This document shows, in pieces, positions 37,492-48,200 of a stretch of 64,000 nt of DNA (within the stretch, counting starts at the first letter, position 1; each line of letters begins with the position of its first letter). The notes under the pieces are model-generated. The model saw nothing but the letters and a program-made list of their open reading frames with translations, was not told the DNA's origin and searched no databases. A program made the position numbers and the translations under genes. This stretch comes from an uncultured Fibrobacter sp. (GTDB lineage Bacteria > Fibrobacterota > Fibrobacteria > Fibrobacterales > Fibrobacteraceae), in the NCBI GenBank assembly GCA_934700345.1, contig CAKUXP010000010.1, positions 1 to 64,000 on the forward strand, given 5' to 3'.

Positions 37492-39345
37492 TTACTTGCG
37501 AATCAGACTCAGATCGCGGACGGCTCCCTTGTCGGCGCTCGACGCCATTGCAGCATAAGCCTGGAGAGCCTTGGAAACGACGCGGTTCCTGTGTTCCGGT
37601 TTCCAGGCCTTGTCGCCTTTTGCTTCCATTTCCTTTCGGCGATCGGAAAGTTCGGCATCGGTAAGCCCGACATTGATCGTGCGGTTCGGAATGTCTATCT
37701 CGATGATGTCGCCGGTGTGGACAAGGCCGATGTTTCCCTTGTTCGCGGCTTCCGGACTTGCGTGTCCGATCGAGAGTCCGCTCGTTCCGCCGGAGAAGCG
37801 TCCGTCGGTGAGAAGCGCGCAGAGTTTTCCTAGGTGGCGGCTCTTGAGGTAGCTCGTCGGGTAAAGCATTTCCTGCATTCCGGGGCCTCCCTTGGGACCT
37901 TCGTAGCGGATGACGACGACGTCGCCTGCCTTGACTCTGTTGCCGAGGATACCTTCGACGGCTTCTTCCTGGCTTTCGAAGACGATAGCGGGACCGGTGA
38001 ACTTGAGAATGGATTCATCGACGCCCGCGGTCTTGACGATGCAGCCGTCTATCGCGAGATTCCCGTAGAGAACGGCGAGACCGCCGTCCTTGGAATAGGC
38101 GTGGGCTGCATCGCGGATGGCTCCGTTTGCGCGGTCGAGGTCGAGCGAATCGTAGTGAAAGTCCTGGGAAAATGCGGTGATGTTGAACTTGCGCCCCGGA
38201 CCTGCCAGGTAGCGGTTTTTGACGGCTTCTGTTGGATCCTTCATCACGTCGTTTGAATCAATTGCTTCGCCGATCGTCTTGGCATGGACCGTGTAGCATT
38301 CGCGGTGGATGAGGCCCATGCGGTCGAGTTCCGCGAGAATACCGATGATGCCGCCTGCGCGGTTCACGTTTTCAACGTGGATGTTGTGGACCGTCGGAGC
38401 GACCTTGCAGATGCACGGCGTGTTGCGGGAAAGCCTGTCGATATCCTTCATTGTGAAATCGACTCCGGCTTCCTGGGCGACGGCGAGCAGGTGCAGTACC
38501 GTGTTCGAGCTTCCGCCCATGGCGATGTCGAGGCGCATGGCGTTTTCAAAGGATTTCTTTGTCGCGATGGAGCGCGGCAGGACGCTTTCGTCATCTTCGT
38601 CGTAATAACGGTGGCAAAGATCCACGATGCGTTTTCCCGCTTCGATAAAAAGTTTTTTCCGTTCGGCGTTCGTGGCGACGATCGTGCCGTTTCCGGGCAG
38701 CGAAAGTCCAATGGCTTCGGTGAGGGAGTTCATCGAGTTTGCCGTGAACATGCCGGAGCAGCTTCCGCAGGTGGGGCAGGCGTTCGCTTCGATTTCGGCA
38801 ACGTCCTTGTCGCTAATCGTGTTGTCCGCGGAATCGATCATCGCGTCGATCAGGTCGAGAGCCCTGTCGGAACCGTCCTTCTGCTTGACGTGTCCCGCTT
38901 CCATCGGTCCGCCGGAAACGAAAATCGCCGGGATGTTCAGCCGCATGGACGCCATAAGCATTCCCGGGGTCACCTTGTCGCAGTTGCTGATACAGACAAG
39001 GGCGTCTGCCCGGTGCGCGTTCGCCATGTATTCGACGCTGTCCGCGATGAGATCCCGTGAAGGGAGACTGTAGAGCATTCCGTCGTGACCCATGGCGATT
39101 CCGTCATCGACCGCAATCGTATTCATCTCTTTCGGGATGCCTCCCGCTTTCCGGATTTCCTCGGCGACGATTTTCCCTACTTCGCGAAGGTGCACGTGTC
39201 CCGGTACGAATTCCGTAAAGCTGTTTACGATGGCGATGACCGGCTTTCCGAAATCCTCGGGCTTTGTGCCCGTTGCAATCCAGAGCGCACGGGCACCCGC
39301 CATTTCACGTCCTTCAATGGTCTTTTTGGAACGAAGATCTCTCAT
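37492..39345 (-). CDS. ilvD: Dihydroxy-acid dehydratase
   Basis: A 617-residue iron-sulfur dehydratase of valine and isoleucine synthesis. Conserved cysteine motifs are [20 protein letters not shown] and [32 protein letters not shown] sequence ([19 protein letters not shown]) and [15 protein letters not shown] near the C-terminus complete the family pattern. GAGGTAG precedes the ATG and a TATTTT box lies about 14 bases upstream. It is divergent from scpB and shares a 98-base intergenic region with it. No attenuator-like leader peptide is seen. Confidence 0.97.
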   Translation of the reverse strand: MRDLRSKKTIEGREMAGARALWIATGTKPEDFGKPVIAIVNSFTEFVPGHVHLREVGKIVAEEIRKAGGIPKEMNTIAVDDGIAMGHDGMLYSLPSRDLIADSVEYMANAHRADALVCISNCDKVTPGMLMASMRLNIPAIFVSGGPMEAGHVKQKDGSDRALDLIDAMIDSADNTISDKDVAEIEANACPTCGSCSGMFTANSMNSLTEAIGLSLPGNGTIVATNAERKKLFIEAGKRIVDLCHRYYDEDDESVLPRSIATKKSFENAMRLDIAMGGSSNTVLHLLAVAQEAGVDFTMKDIDRLSRNTPCICKVAPTVHNIHVENVNRAGGIIGILAELDRMGLIHRECYTVHAKTIGEAIDSNDVMKDPTEAVKNRYLAGPGRKFNITAFSQDFHYDSLDLDRANGAIRDAAHAYSKDGGLAVLYGNLAIDGCIVKTAGVDESILKFTGPAIVFESQEEAVEGILGNRVKAGDVVVIRYEGPKGGPGMQEMLYPTSYLKSRHLGKLCALLTDGRFSGGTSGLSIGHASPEAANKGNIGLVHTGDIIEIDIPNRTINVGLTDAELSDRRKEMEAKGDKAWKPEHRNRVVSKALQAYAAMASSADKGAVRDLSLIRK

Positions 39346-39407
39346 AAATCTACCTCGTAAAAATACACAGAAATAATAGAAAATCGGAACATGGAAAACG
39401 GAACGCT

Positions 39408-39436
39408 TTGATGCTTCGGACTAAAATTCTTAAATT
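39408..39436 (+). promoter_or_regulatory. scpB promoter
   Basis: TTGATG (39408-39413), a 17-bp spacer and TAAATT (39431-39436) end seven bases before the ATG at 39444. In-frame start codons at 39408 and 39411 lie inside the -35 box, which argues for 39444 and a leaderless mRNA. Confidence 0.65.
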
Positions 39437-39443
39437 GCCCTCC

Positions 39444-40118
39444 ATGGCAGAAGAAGAACTAGCGGAACTCCCGAAAGTCGAATCGAACGAAGACCTTGCG
39501 CGCATCGTGCAGGCTCTTGTCTTTGCGTCGCCCGATGTCGTGACACTCCGAAAGCTGAAGGAAATCATCGGCGATTTTCTGGATGCGAAGACCGTTTCCG
39601 AGGCGCTTCGCCTGGCAAACGACAACCTGAACAAAATCGACGCCCCCTTTGAAATCGTGGAGCATGCCGGAGGCTATCGCTTTCGGACGCGCGCCAAGTA
39701 TTATCCGTGGGTGAGGAAGCTATTCCCGGATGCGAGTGCGCGGAGGCTTTCCCAGGCGGCTCTCGAAACTCTTGCGATTGTCGCCTACCAGCAGCCGATT
39801 ACCCGGGCGTCTCTCGAACAGGTGCGCGGAGTTTCCTGCGACGGTCCGCTGAAAAGCCTTCTCGAGAAGAAGCTTATCGCTCTCGGTGCCCGTGCGGAAA
39901 CGGTGGGAAATCCCTACACCTACGTGACGACGGACGATTTTCTCAAGTACTTCGGCATCAACAGGATTCCCGAGGATTTGCCGCGTCTTCGCGAATTCCA
40001 GGAACTTTTGAATGCGAACGAAATCGTTCCGAATTACGCACAGAACGAGAAACCGGGAGTCTCGAATCCGACGGAATCCGATCCGTCCCAGATTGAACTT
40101 TCGATGGGGACGCCATGA
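39444..40118 (+). CDS. scpB: Segregation and condensation protein B
   Basis: A 224-residue ScpB, the winged-helix subunit of the SMC-ScpA-ScpB condensin. Typical features are the N-terminal DLARIVQALVFASPDVVTL, GYRFRTRAKYYPWVRKLF, the diagnostic LSQAALETLAIVAYQQPITR followed by EQVRGVSCDGPLKSLLEKKL, and YVTTDDFLKYFGI. The start at 39444 is supported by the promoter. The stop overlaps the mutS start (ATGA). scpA is not adjacent. Confidence 0.93.
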   Translation: MAEEELAELPKVESNEDLARIVQALVFASPDVVTLRKLKEIIGDFLDAKTVSEALRLANDNLNKIDAPFEIVEHAGGYRFRTRAKYYPWVRKLFPDASARRLSQAALETLAIVAYQQPITRASLEQVRGVSCDGPLKSLLEKKLIALGARAETVGNPYTYVTTDDFLKYFGINRIPEDLPRLREFQELLNANEIVPNYAQNEKPGVSNPTESDPSQIELSMGTP

Positions 40119-42715
40119 GCTGCACGCCGCTGATGAAGCAGTATTATGAAATCAAGGCGCAGAATCCCGACTGCATCCTGTTCTTTCGGATGGGGGATTT
40201 TTTCGAGCTGTTTGAAAAGGACGCCGAAATCGCGTCGAAGATTTTAGGCCTGACACTCACCAGCCGGAACAACGGGGCTTCGGGAAATACGCCGCTTTGC
40301 GGCTTTCCGCATCATGCTTCCGAGCGTTACTTCCCGAAGATGGTCGCCGCCGGTTACAAGGTCGCCGTCTGCGAACAGGTCGAGGATCCGAAGCTCGCGA
40401 AGGGAATCGTCAAGCGGGCGATCGTCGAAGTCATCAGCGCGGGAACTTCGATGAACGAGGGAATCCTCGATTCGAAGGTGGCGAACTATCTCTGTGCGGT
40501 TCTTCCCGGGAAAAGCTCCGTCGCGTTTTCCTTTGCCGACGTGACGACCGGATACTTTGCCGTTTCGGAGTCGCCCCTGCCGAATTTCGAAAGCGAGCTT
40601 GCCCGCCGGATGCCCAAGGAAATCCTCTTGCCTGCGGGAATGGAACTTCCGAAATCCGTCGCGGATTTTGCCCGCGGGGAATCCGTCTTGGTGACGCGTG
40701 TCGAGGAATCCCATTATGAGCTGAAGAATGCGTCCGATGTCCTTCTTGCGCACTTTAACGCGGCGAGCCTCGAAGCGCTCGGGCTTGACGGAATGCCGGA
40801 AAAGGCCCGGGTCGCGGGAGCGATACTCTGGTATCTGATCGACCAGAAAAAATCCGAGCTTTCGCACATCACGCATCTTGAACTTCTGGACTTAGGCGAT
40901 TACATGGTGCTCGATCCGGCGACGCTTCGAAACCTGGAACTGGTGCGCCCGCTGAATGCGGACGACGTGCAGAGCACGCTGGTGTTCGTTCTGGACTATA
41001 CGGTGACGGCGATGGGCGGGCGGCGCTTGCGGGAATGGATTTCGCATCCGCTCGTTTCTGTCGGACGGATTGCGGAACGCTCGGGCGCGGTCGCGGAACT
41101 GGTTTCTAACCCGATTGTCCTTGACGAACTGAAAACGGCCCTTCGCGAAATTCTCGATATGGAACGGCTGATGGGACGCGTAGGAAGCGGTCGCGCGAAT
41201 GCGCGCGACCTGTACGGCATGGGACGCTCCCTGTCGAAGGCGGTGAATGTTGCCGAAGCGCTTTCCTCGCTGAAGTCGCCTGTATTCAGGTCGCTTGCGG
41301 AAACGCTCCTGTCTGCGGAAGGAAAGGGCGAACAGATTCTCCGGATGCTGAACGACGATCTTCCGATGACCGTCCGCGAGGGCGGCATGATCCGGGAAGG
41401 CGCGGACCCGGAACTCGACCGGATGAATGCGGAGATAAAGGATCGGCGGGAATGGATCGCTTCCCTGGAATCGCGCGAACGGGAACGTCTCGGCATCAAT
41501 TCCCTAAAAGTCGGCTACAACCGCGTGTTCGGGTATTACATCGAAGTTTCCAAGGTGCACACGGACAAGGTCCCGCCGGAATATATCCGCAAGCAGACGA
41601 CGGTGAACGCGGAGCGTTACATTACGCCCGAGATGAAGGAATGCGAAACGATAATCTCCAGTGCGGAGAGCCGGATCCACGATTTTGAATACCGCATCTT
41701 TACGCGGCTCCGCGAATCGGTAAACGCATCCCGGACCGAGCTCCAGCAGATAGCTTCCGCCGTTGCGGAAACGGATGTCTTTTACAGCCTTTCGACGGCA
41801 GCCCGCAAGCGCGGTTACTCTCGGGCTGAAGTCTTTGACGGAACGGGAATCGAAATCCGCGGAGGCTTCCACCCGGTCATCGTCGCGGCGAATCCGGACG
41901 TTCCCTTTGTGCCGAACGACGTTTCGCTCTCACCGGAAGCGGACCGCATGATGCTTATCACGGGCCCGAACATGGCGGGTAAATCGACTTATCTCCGGCA
42001 GACGGGGCTGATTGTCCTGATGGCGCAAATCGGATCGTTTGTCCCGGCGGAATCGGCGCAAATCGGCGTTGTCGATCGGATCTTTACAAGGGTCGGTGCG
42101 AGCGATCGCCTTTCGCGAGGTCTTTCCACGTTTATGGTCGAAATGATCGAAACGGCGAACATCCTCCGGAACGCGACCGGGCGAAGCCTTGTCCTGCTCG
42201 ACGAAATCGGACGGGGAACCAGCACGTTTGACGGGCTTTCCATTGCCTGGGCAATTTTCGAGACTCTTCACGACAATCCGAAGCGCGCGGCGATCACCCT
42301 GTTTGCCACGCATTACCACGAAATGACGACGCTTGCGGATTCGCTTGCCCATGCGGGAAACTACCAGATTGCGGTGAAGGAAGATGGCGACGCCCTTATC
42401 TTCTTGCACAAGATCTTGCCGGGAGCTTGCGATTCTAGCTATGGAATCCACGTGGCGGAAATGGCGGGACTTCCCTCGGAAGTCGTCCGACGGGCGAGAA
42501 AGATTCTTTTGCGCCTGGAAAAACAGCAGATAGACCCTAGCGATTCGCGGCACAGGCAAGAGCTGAAGGAAAAGCCGCAGACAGACATCTTCGCCCCTCC
42601 CGATGAAAATCCGCTGCTCTTGCTCGAAGAAATTCGCCGCCTGAAACCGGAAGAGATGACCCCGCTCGAAGCGCTTTCGAAGATTTCGGAACTCAAGGCC
42701 TATTACGGAAAGTGA
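40115..42715 (+). CDS. mutS: DNA mismatch repair protein MutS
   Basis: A full-length 866-residue MutS1. The N-terminal mismatch-binding motif is visible in CILFFRMGDFFELFEKDAE (Phe-x-Glu wedge). The connector, lever and clamp domains follow, then the ATPase domain with Walker A GPNMAGKSTYLRQ near residue 620, Walker B LVLLDEIGRGTSTFDG and the helix-turn-helix region ATHYHEMTTLA. The C-terminal tail EEMTPLEALSKISELK is the usual dimer/tetramer-type end. It is coupled by ATGA to scpB and followed one base later by an HD-domain gene. Confidence 0.97.
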   Translation: MSCTPLMKQYYEIKAQNPDCILFFRMGDFFELFEKDAEIASKILGLTLTSRNNGASGNTPLCGFPHHASERYFPKMVAAGYKVAVCEQVEDPKLAKGIVKRAIVEVISAGTSMNEGILDSKVANYLCAVLPGKSSVAFSFADVTTGYFAVSESPLPNFESELARRMPKEILLPAGMELPKSVADFARGESVLVTRVEESHYELKNASDVLLAHFNAASLEALGLDGMPEKARVAGAILWYLIDQKKSELSHITHLELLDLGDYMVLDPATLRNLELVRPLNADDVQSTLVFVLDYTVTAMGGRRLREWISHPLVSVGRIAERSGAVAELVSNPIVLDELKTALREILDMERLMGRVGSGRANARDLYGMGRSLSKAVNVAEALSSLKSPVFRSLAETLLSAEGKGEQILRMLNDDLPMTVREGGMIREGADPELDRMNAEIKDRREWIASLESRERERLGINSLKVGYNRVFGYYIEVSKVHTDKVPPEYIRKQTTVNAERYITPEMKECETIISSAESRIHDFEYRIFTRLRESVNASRTELQQIASAVAETDVFYSLSTAARKRGYSRAEVFDGTGIEIRGGFHPVIVAANPDVPFVPNDVSLSPEADRMMLITGPNMAGKSTYLRQTGLIVLMAQIGSFVPAESAQIGVVDRIFTRVGASDRLSRGLSTFMVEMIETANILRNATGRSLVLLDEIGRGTSTFDGLSIAWAIFETLHDNPKRAAITLFATHYHEMTTLADSLAHAGNYQIAVKEDGDALIFLHKILPGACDSSYGIHVAEMAGLPSEVVRRARKILLRLEKQQIDPSDSRHRQELKEKPQTDIFAPPDENPLLLLEEIRRLKPEEMTPLEALSKISELKAYYGK

Positions 42716-42716
42716 T

Positions 42717-43241
42717 ATGGAAGCGATTGACTTTTCCGCGCTCGAAGATCTTGTTTACGAGAACCGCCTGATAGGCGAGAATTCCGTACACGGGCTTTTG
42801 CACTGGCACCAGGTGGAGTTCAACGGGCTGCTGCTTTCGCGGGAAACGCTTGCCGATAAGACGGTCGTTCGGCTCTTTGCGCTGTTTCACGATTCGCAGC
42901 GCGTTTCGGACAGTTACGACGAGGAGCATGGAAAATTCGGTGCGGAGTTTGCCCGGAAACTTTTCGGGAAGAGGTTCAGCCTCGATAAATTGCGGTTTGA
43001 AAAATTGCTGTATGCCTGTGCGAACCATACGACGGAATATGCGAGCGGAGACGTTACCATCGATACGTGCTACGATGCGGACAGGCTTGATCTAGGACGC
43101 GTCGGAATTGTTCCCGATCCGAAGAGAATGGCGACGCCTTTTGGCAAGAAGCTGGCGCAGAAAATACAGGATGTTCCGCCGGAAAGGCATCGCGAGTGGA
43201 TTCAAAATTTTGCGGAAACGAACTTCGGACGGTTCGCCTAG
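42717..43241 (+). CDS. HD-domain hydrolase-like protein
   Basis: A 174-residue protein resembling HD-superfamily metal-dependent phosphohydrolases: HGLLHWHQVEFNG supplies the first histidine, VVRLFALFHDSQR the HD pair, YACANHTTEYA a further histidine and CYDADRLDLGRVG the last aspartate. The substrate is unknown; small HD proteins often act on nucleotides or phosphate esters. It begins one base after the mutS stop and is the third gene of the scpB-mutS operon. Its linkage to mismatch repair is probably only transcriptional. Confidence 0.75.
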   Translation: MEAIDFSALEDLVYENRLIGENSVHGLLHWHQVEFNGLLLSRETLADKTVVRLFALFHDSQRVSDSYDEEHGKFGAEFARKLFGKRFSLDKLRFEKLLYACANHTTEYASGDVTIDTCYDADRLDLGRVGIVPDPKRMATPFGKKLAQKIQDVPPERHREWIQNFAETNFGRFA

Positions 43242-43265
43242 AAATTCGTTTGTTATTTTTCATCC

Positions 43266-45167
43266 GTGCTGCAACTCGTTTTACAGTCCTTCATTCCGCT
43301 TTTTGCCGCATTTCCGCTCTTTACGGTAATCGTCGAGTTTCGCGACAGGTCGTGTGTGCGGAACCGGTTGCCGTGGCTCGTGTTTTCCTGCGTATTTTTC
43401 CTGTGGCACGGCATTGTTGCGCGATTTATCTCGGAGTCTGATTTTATCCGTCCGATGATCACCCTGGGCGATCTCGCTCTGCTCTTCTTCTTTACCGTCT
43501 TGTGGATTCGGGAAGAAAACCGCAAGGCCGAAGAGACTTTGAAAAAGCCATTCCTCTTGCGGGGAATTCTGGGGCTAATCCTTTTTTCCGCTGTCCTTGT
43601 CGTTTCGACGTATATCATCCGACCGGCCATTTTCTTGATTCCGCTTTTTGCCGCATTCCTGTTTGCGTTCTTTTGTGACAGGCTCTATTCGTCGCGTTCG
43701 TTCTATCCGAAGCCCCGGGTGCATCTCGTCTTTTGTTTCTATGCGTTTTCCCTGTTTCTGGTCCTGCCCGTTTTCCGTCTGTTCTTTTTGTTTCAGGTCG
43801 CCTATGTCTTTATCCGCAGGCTGCAGAACTGGATTCTCCACAAGGATCGGATAGTCTTGTCCTACGAGGAGGAGCGTCGGGTCAATCACCGGATTATCGC
43901 GAAGATGGGGGAGACTGTCGATGACTTTTCGGACTTGCACGAATCGCTTTCGAATTTCCTTTCGACGCTTTCGGAGGGTATCGAGGCGAAATCCGCGGCG
44001 GTCTATATCTGGGACGAAAAGGATAGGCGCTTTCGCTGTTTGGAGCTTTACGGTGTCTTTTTCCCGTTGGTCAGCGGCAACGAAATGAGCTTTACGCATC
44101 TGGATACCTTGAAAAAAATCGCCTTTTCGCAAGACATTGCCGACGAGAGGAATGTCGTCTGGGAATGCGGAATGGCGCGAATGGGGATTTTCATGCCATA
44201 CGCCAGCCGGGACGAGCGGATTCTTTCCCTAGGAAGCCGCGCGGCGAATATTCGTTCCCTGATTCTTGAACCGCTGTGCTTTGAACAGAGGCTCCTGGGC
44301 GTTTTGGTCGTCGAGAACAAGCAGTACGAACGTTACTTTACGGAAAGCGATTATTACCTGGTCCAGAACTTCGCCCACTATGCGACGATGATTCTCAAGG
44401 CGCATGACGCTGTGCTCGAACGGCAGAACCGCGCCCGGACCCAGGCGGAATTGCAGCTGGGCTTTCACATCCAGATGGGGCTCTTGCCGCACAAGATTCC
44501 TGAATTCTTGGGAATTTCGCTTGCTGGTTCGATGACTCCGGCGAAGGAGATCGGCGGCGACTACTTTGACTTTCTGAACCTGCCGAATGGAAACCTGGGC
44601 ATCGTTATCGGCGACGTTTCGGGAAAGGGTGTTCCCGCCGGGATGGTGATGACTTCGCTGTATGCGTTTCTTCATGCGGAGTGCCGCTATTTTGCCAATA
44701 CCTACCGGACGCTTGTCCATGTAAATGCGGATCTTTCGAACCATATGTCGGAAACGATGTTCGCTTCGCTCCTTTTCTTTGAATGGAATCCGCGTTCGAA
44801 AGCCTTGCACTATACGAGCTGCGGGCACGAACACATCTTGCATTTCAAGAAGGCGGAAAACCGTCTGGAAACGATTCGGAGCGGAGGAATCGCTCTCGGG
44901 ATGGTTGCGGACAACAGCAAGATCATCCGGGAAAAGTCCCTGCTCGTAAAGCCCGGGGATACGGTGCTGCTCTATACGGACGGCGTGACAGAGACTTCGA
45001 ACGAGTCTCGCGAAATGTTCGGGCTCGAACGTCTCAAGACCTTTGTCGAAAAATACGAGACGCTTTCCGCGGACGAAATGCGCCTCGCGCTTCTCGATGA
45101 ACTGCGAAGTTTTGCACACGGAGCCGCCCAGGCGGATGACATTACGATTCTCGTGATGAAATTTTAG
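43266..45167 (+). CDS. Membrane PP2C-type phosphatase (RsbU/SpoIIE-like) with GAF domain
   Basis: A 633-residue membrane regulator. Residues about 1-185 contain five to six hydrophobic segments. Residues about 215-390 form a GAF-like sensor (AKSAAVYIWDEKDRRFRCLE; LILEPLCFEQRLLGVLVVEN). The C-terminal 240 residues are a SpoIIE/PP2C phosphatase with metal-binding motifs EIGGDYFDFL, IVIGDVSGKGVPAGMVM, YTDGVTETSN and ADDITILV. Such enzymes dephosphorylate STAS-domain antagonists, and the STAS proteins at 27.6-28.8 kb are candidate substrates. The GTG start follows a TATTTT box by six or seven bases with no ribosome site. Confidence 0.9.
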   Translation: MLQLVLQSFIPLFAAFPLFTVIVEFRDRSCVRNRLPWLVFSCVFFLWHGIVARFISESDFIRPMITLGDLALLFFFTVLWIREENRKAEETLKKPFLLRGILGLILFSAVLVVSTYIIRPAIFLIPLFAAFLFAFFCDRLYSSRSFYPKPRVHLVFCFYAFSLFLVLPVFRLFFLFQVAYVFIRRLQNWILHKDRIVLSYEEERRVNHRIIAKMGETVDDFSDLHESLSNFLSTLSEGIEAKSAAVYIWDEKDRRFRCLELYGVFFPLVSGNEMSFTHLDTLKKIAFSQDIADERNVVWECGMARMGIFMPYASRDERILSLGSRAANIRSLILEPLCFEQRLLGVLVVENKQYERYFTESDYYLVQNFAHYATMILKAHDAVLERQNRARTQAELQLGFHIQMGLLPHKIPEFLGISLAGSMTPAKEIGGDYFDFLNLPNGNLGIVIGDVSGKGVPAGMVMTSLYAFLHAECRYFANTYRTLVHVNADLSNHMSETMFASLLFFEWNPRSKALHYTSCGHEHILHFKKAENRLETIRSGGIALGMVADNSKIIREKSLLVKPGDTVLLYTDGVTETSNESREMFGLERLKTFVEKYETLSADEMRLALLDELRSFAHGAAQADDITILVMKF

Positions 45168-45186
45168 GGTTAGATTTTAGGGCGAC

Positions 45187-45215
45187 AAAAAAGGCTTCCC
45201 GGAGGGGAAGCCTTT
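45187..45215 (-). terminator. Terminator between the phosphatase and the glycosidase genes
   Basis: Arms 45190-45200 and 45205-45215 (AAAGGCTTCCC with GGGAAGCCTTT) pair perfectly around GGAG, followed by TTTTTTGT on the minus strand. It ends the GH116-like gene and may also act for the convergent phosphatase gene. Confidence 0.85.
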
Positions 45216-45229
45216 GAAATTTACCCGGC

Positions 45230-48200
45230 TTACTTGGAAAGTGCGTGGAAGAGGGCGAACACCATACCCGGGCGGAAGTATTTTCCTGCCGTATATTTGA
45301 GAGCGGTGCTGTGGAGAAGCGTAAAGAGAGCCTCTTCGGAAATCTTCGCCTTTTTTGCGAGCTGGCCGAAGCTCTTCTTGAACGTGGCGAAATTTTTCGA
45401 GAGCTTCGGGGATATCCGACCGTCGGCGAGGAGGGCGCCTTTCCTTTCGAGTTCTGCAACGAGAGCCTTTGCCGCCGAAGGGGAAACGCCGAGCTTTTCA
45501 AGGGCGTCTTCGTGCAGCTTGCAGGAGCCGTTGAAACCTTCCGGTGCCGCAAACGGGACCTTCGCTTCGTCGTAGAGGTTCTGGATCATGCTTTCGACGA
45601 TTTCGCGAGCCTCGTCAAACGACTTATGGAGGATCATGCCGCTTGCGATGCTGTATTGGATGCCGATCCATACGTCGTGGGCCTGGAAGTTGAACTCGTC
45701 GAGCGGGGAGCCATCCTTGTGGACGAGGTTCGCCGCGCCGAGGAGCGGTGAATTCGCCTTATAGTTCGTGCGGAAAATGCGGTCGAGCGTGCTCTTTCCC
45801 TTGGCATCATCGGTAAGCGGTTCGAGTCCGAGCAGCCGCAGGTAGGTATCTGCGAGCATGGAATCTGCGAAAACGTCGTCGGAGTCCAGGGAGATTTTCG
45901 CGTGGAACGAATCGCGGAACGCTTCCGGGCAGGAGCCGTAGAGCCATTCCTTCTTGAACTTGCGAAGCTCGAGTTTCGAAAGTTCGATGTCTTCGGGAAT
46001 TTCGGAAAAGTCGAGCCAGTCGTTCAGTTCGCGGAGCTTTTGCGTGTCCGTGCCGGAGAGCGGAACTTCGTCGGCAAGCGCTTCGATCACCTTGTCGAAA
46101 TGCTCGAAGTTCACGTCCTTGGCTTCGATCGGCGTCGCGAAGAAGTGGAAGTATCCTTCGTTCTCGTCCCAAAGTGCTGCGTGGAATTCCTTTTCCGCTT
46201 CGGAGGCTTTCCGGTTCCAGTCGAGCGACCGTGCGGAATCCCCGACCAGTTCCGCAATCTTTGCCGCGGCGCGAAGTCCCGCTATCCAGAGGGAACCGCA
46301 ATAGACCGAGATGCCGTTGGAGGAAAGGTTGTCGAACGTATCGTCCGTGCCGTGGGTGAGCGGGAAGTTTTCGCCTTCGCCGACCATCTTCTCTAGATAT
46401 TCCATGCAGGCATAGACGGCGTCCTTGCAATATTCGACGATATTCTTTTCGCCGGTGAACTTGTAGTGGCGAAGAACCATCAGTACATATTTCGGGGCGA
46501 GATCTTTCCATTCCTTCACGTTGTGCCAGTCGTAGGCGTCGGGCTTTGCGTCGAACGGACTTCCGAGGTCGTGGATGACCGCTCCGCATACGGCCCGCGG
46601 GCCTTCGAGCTTCGCTTCGGGAAGATCCGCAAAGGGATGGTTCACGTATTCGTGGTGGCGCCTTGACTTCGGGTCGCTTGCGAGAATCGCATCGGCAAAT
46701 CGCTTCATCACTTCGCCGTCGAGTCTCGGGAGGAGTGCGAGCAGGGAAAAGCTCCCGTAGAAATAGACGTCGAGCGAATTGAAGAACGGGTAGTCGGCGC
46801 ATTCGCGGACGAGGAAGCGGTCGTCCTTGTCCCAGACGCTCGCTTCGGGAATAAAGCTTAGCGTGTTGAGTGCGAGCGAACGGAAGTTCGCCTGCTTTTT
46901 CTTGTCCTTGGGGAAGAGCTTCGCGAGGCTCTTTTCCGGGGCGAGCGCACGGTAGGCGTCACCGAAAGATTTTTCGAATTCGCCATCGAAGTTGAGCGCT
47001 TCCGAGAGCATCGCCTGGACGCGGCCAAAAGGTTCCGGGTAGAAGACGGTGTACTTTTTGAGAGATTCCAGGCCGTTCATGCGGATGTGCGGAAAGTCGA
47101 GAACCGTATTGAACTGGACGCTCGCCTTGGCGTGGGGCTTCAGACGGACTGTCACGACCAGCGCACCGGCGACGGTTTCGCGTCCGCTATAGACGTTCTT
47201 GACGAAGTTTCTTGAAACGCGTCCGCTGTGGAGCGCTCCCGCAAGGACAACCTTCTGGTCGTCGCGGTAGAAGAGCGGCTTTGTCGAAACGTTCACGTCG
47301 TCTTTCGGGTTCCATGTCGCGCTGATTCCCATGCAGCCGTCGAAGTCGCTTTCGGAAAGATTCTTCTCGTTGTAAAACTCGACGCCCTTGACCTTTCGGC
47401 CGTCGGCAAGTGTTGCATCGAATTCGACGCCTTTCGGATTCCGCGCCGATGGAACGAGCACGAAGGAGGAATCCTGGACGCCTTGCCGGTCCTTCGCAAT
47501 CTGGTAACCGCAATAGTTTTCCTGCATTTGCACGAGCGTCACTTCGCGGACATCTTTGGTCGGGTTCACGAGTTCATAGCGGATTGCGCTCACGGGGAGG
47601 CTCGAAATGCGCTCGGCGCTCGGGAGGACGTAGCTGTATTGGTAGCGCGTCATCTGGACGCCTTTCGTCCCCTTGAAGCGGGTGCGGGAAAGCGGATATT
47701 CCGCCGTGTATTCCATCTTCTGCGCATCGTAGCCTTTCTCGCCGAGGAATTCGGAATCGTCTCCGAATGCGGCCGTCAAGGCTCCCTGGCTTTCCGCCTT
47801 TTCGCCGAGTTCACCGTCAAAGAAGTCGATGAGCACGCTGCGGTTGAATTCGGGAGATGTCGTTTCGCCTGCGTCTATCATCCTTTGCGTACGCGGGCTG
47901 AATTCCGTATGCCAGCGAAGGAGTGCGTCCCTGTTCGTTTCAAAAAATTTCCTGTCGGCGAGAACCTTTGCGATTTTTTTCAGGGCGTCCTTTTCGTTCG
48001 TTTCCGTAAAGAGGGCGTTTCCGCTTGAATCCTTCAGCGTGTAGAACTGGTTCTTGCGGGAAAATTCAAAAAAGTTCCGGATGGCGAGCTGGCTGTTCTT
48101 TCCGATGACCGATTCGTGGTAGAACATGTTCTGGAGACGCAAATCGTTCGGGTCTGTGGCGCGAACCTGGACGCCCGGGATCATGCTCGTTACGGGCGTT

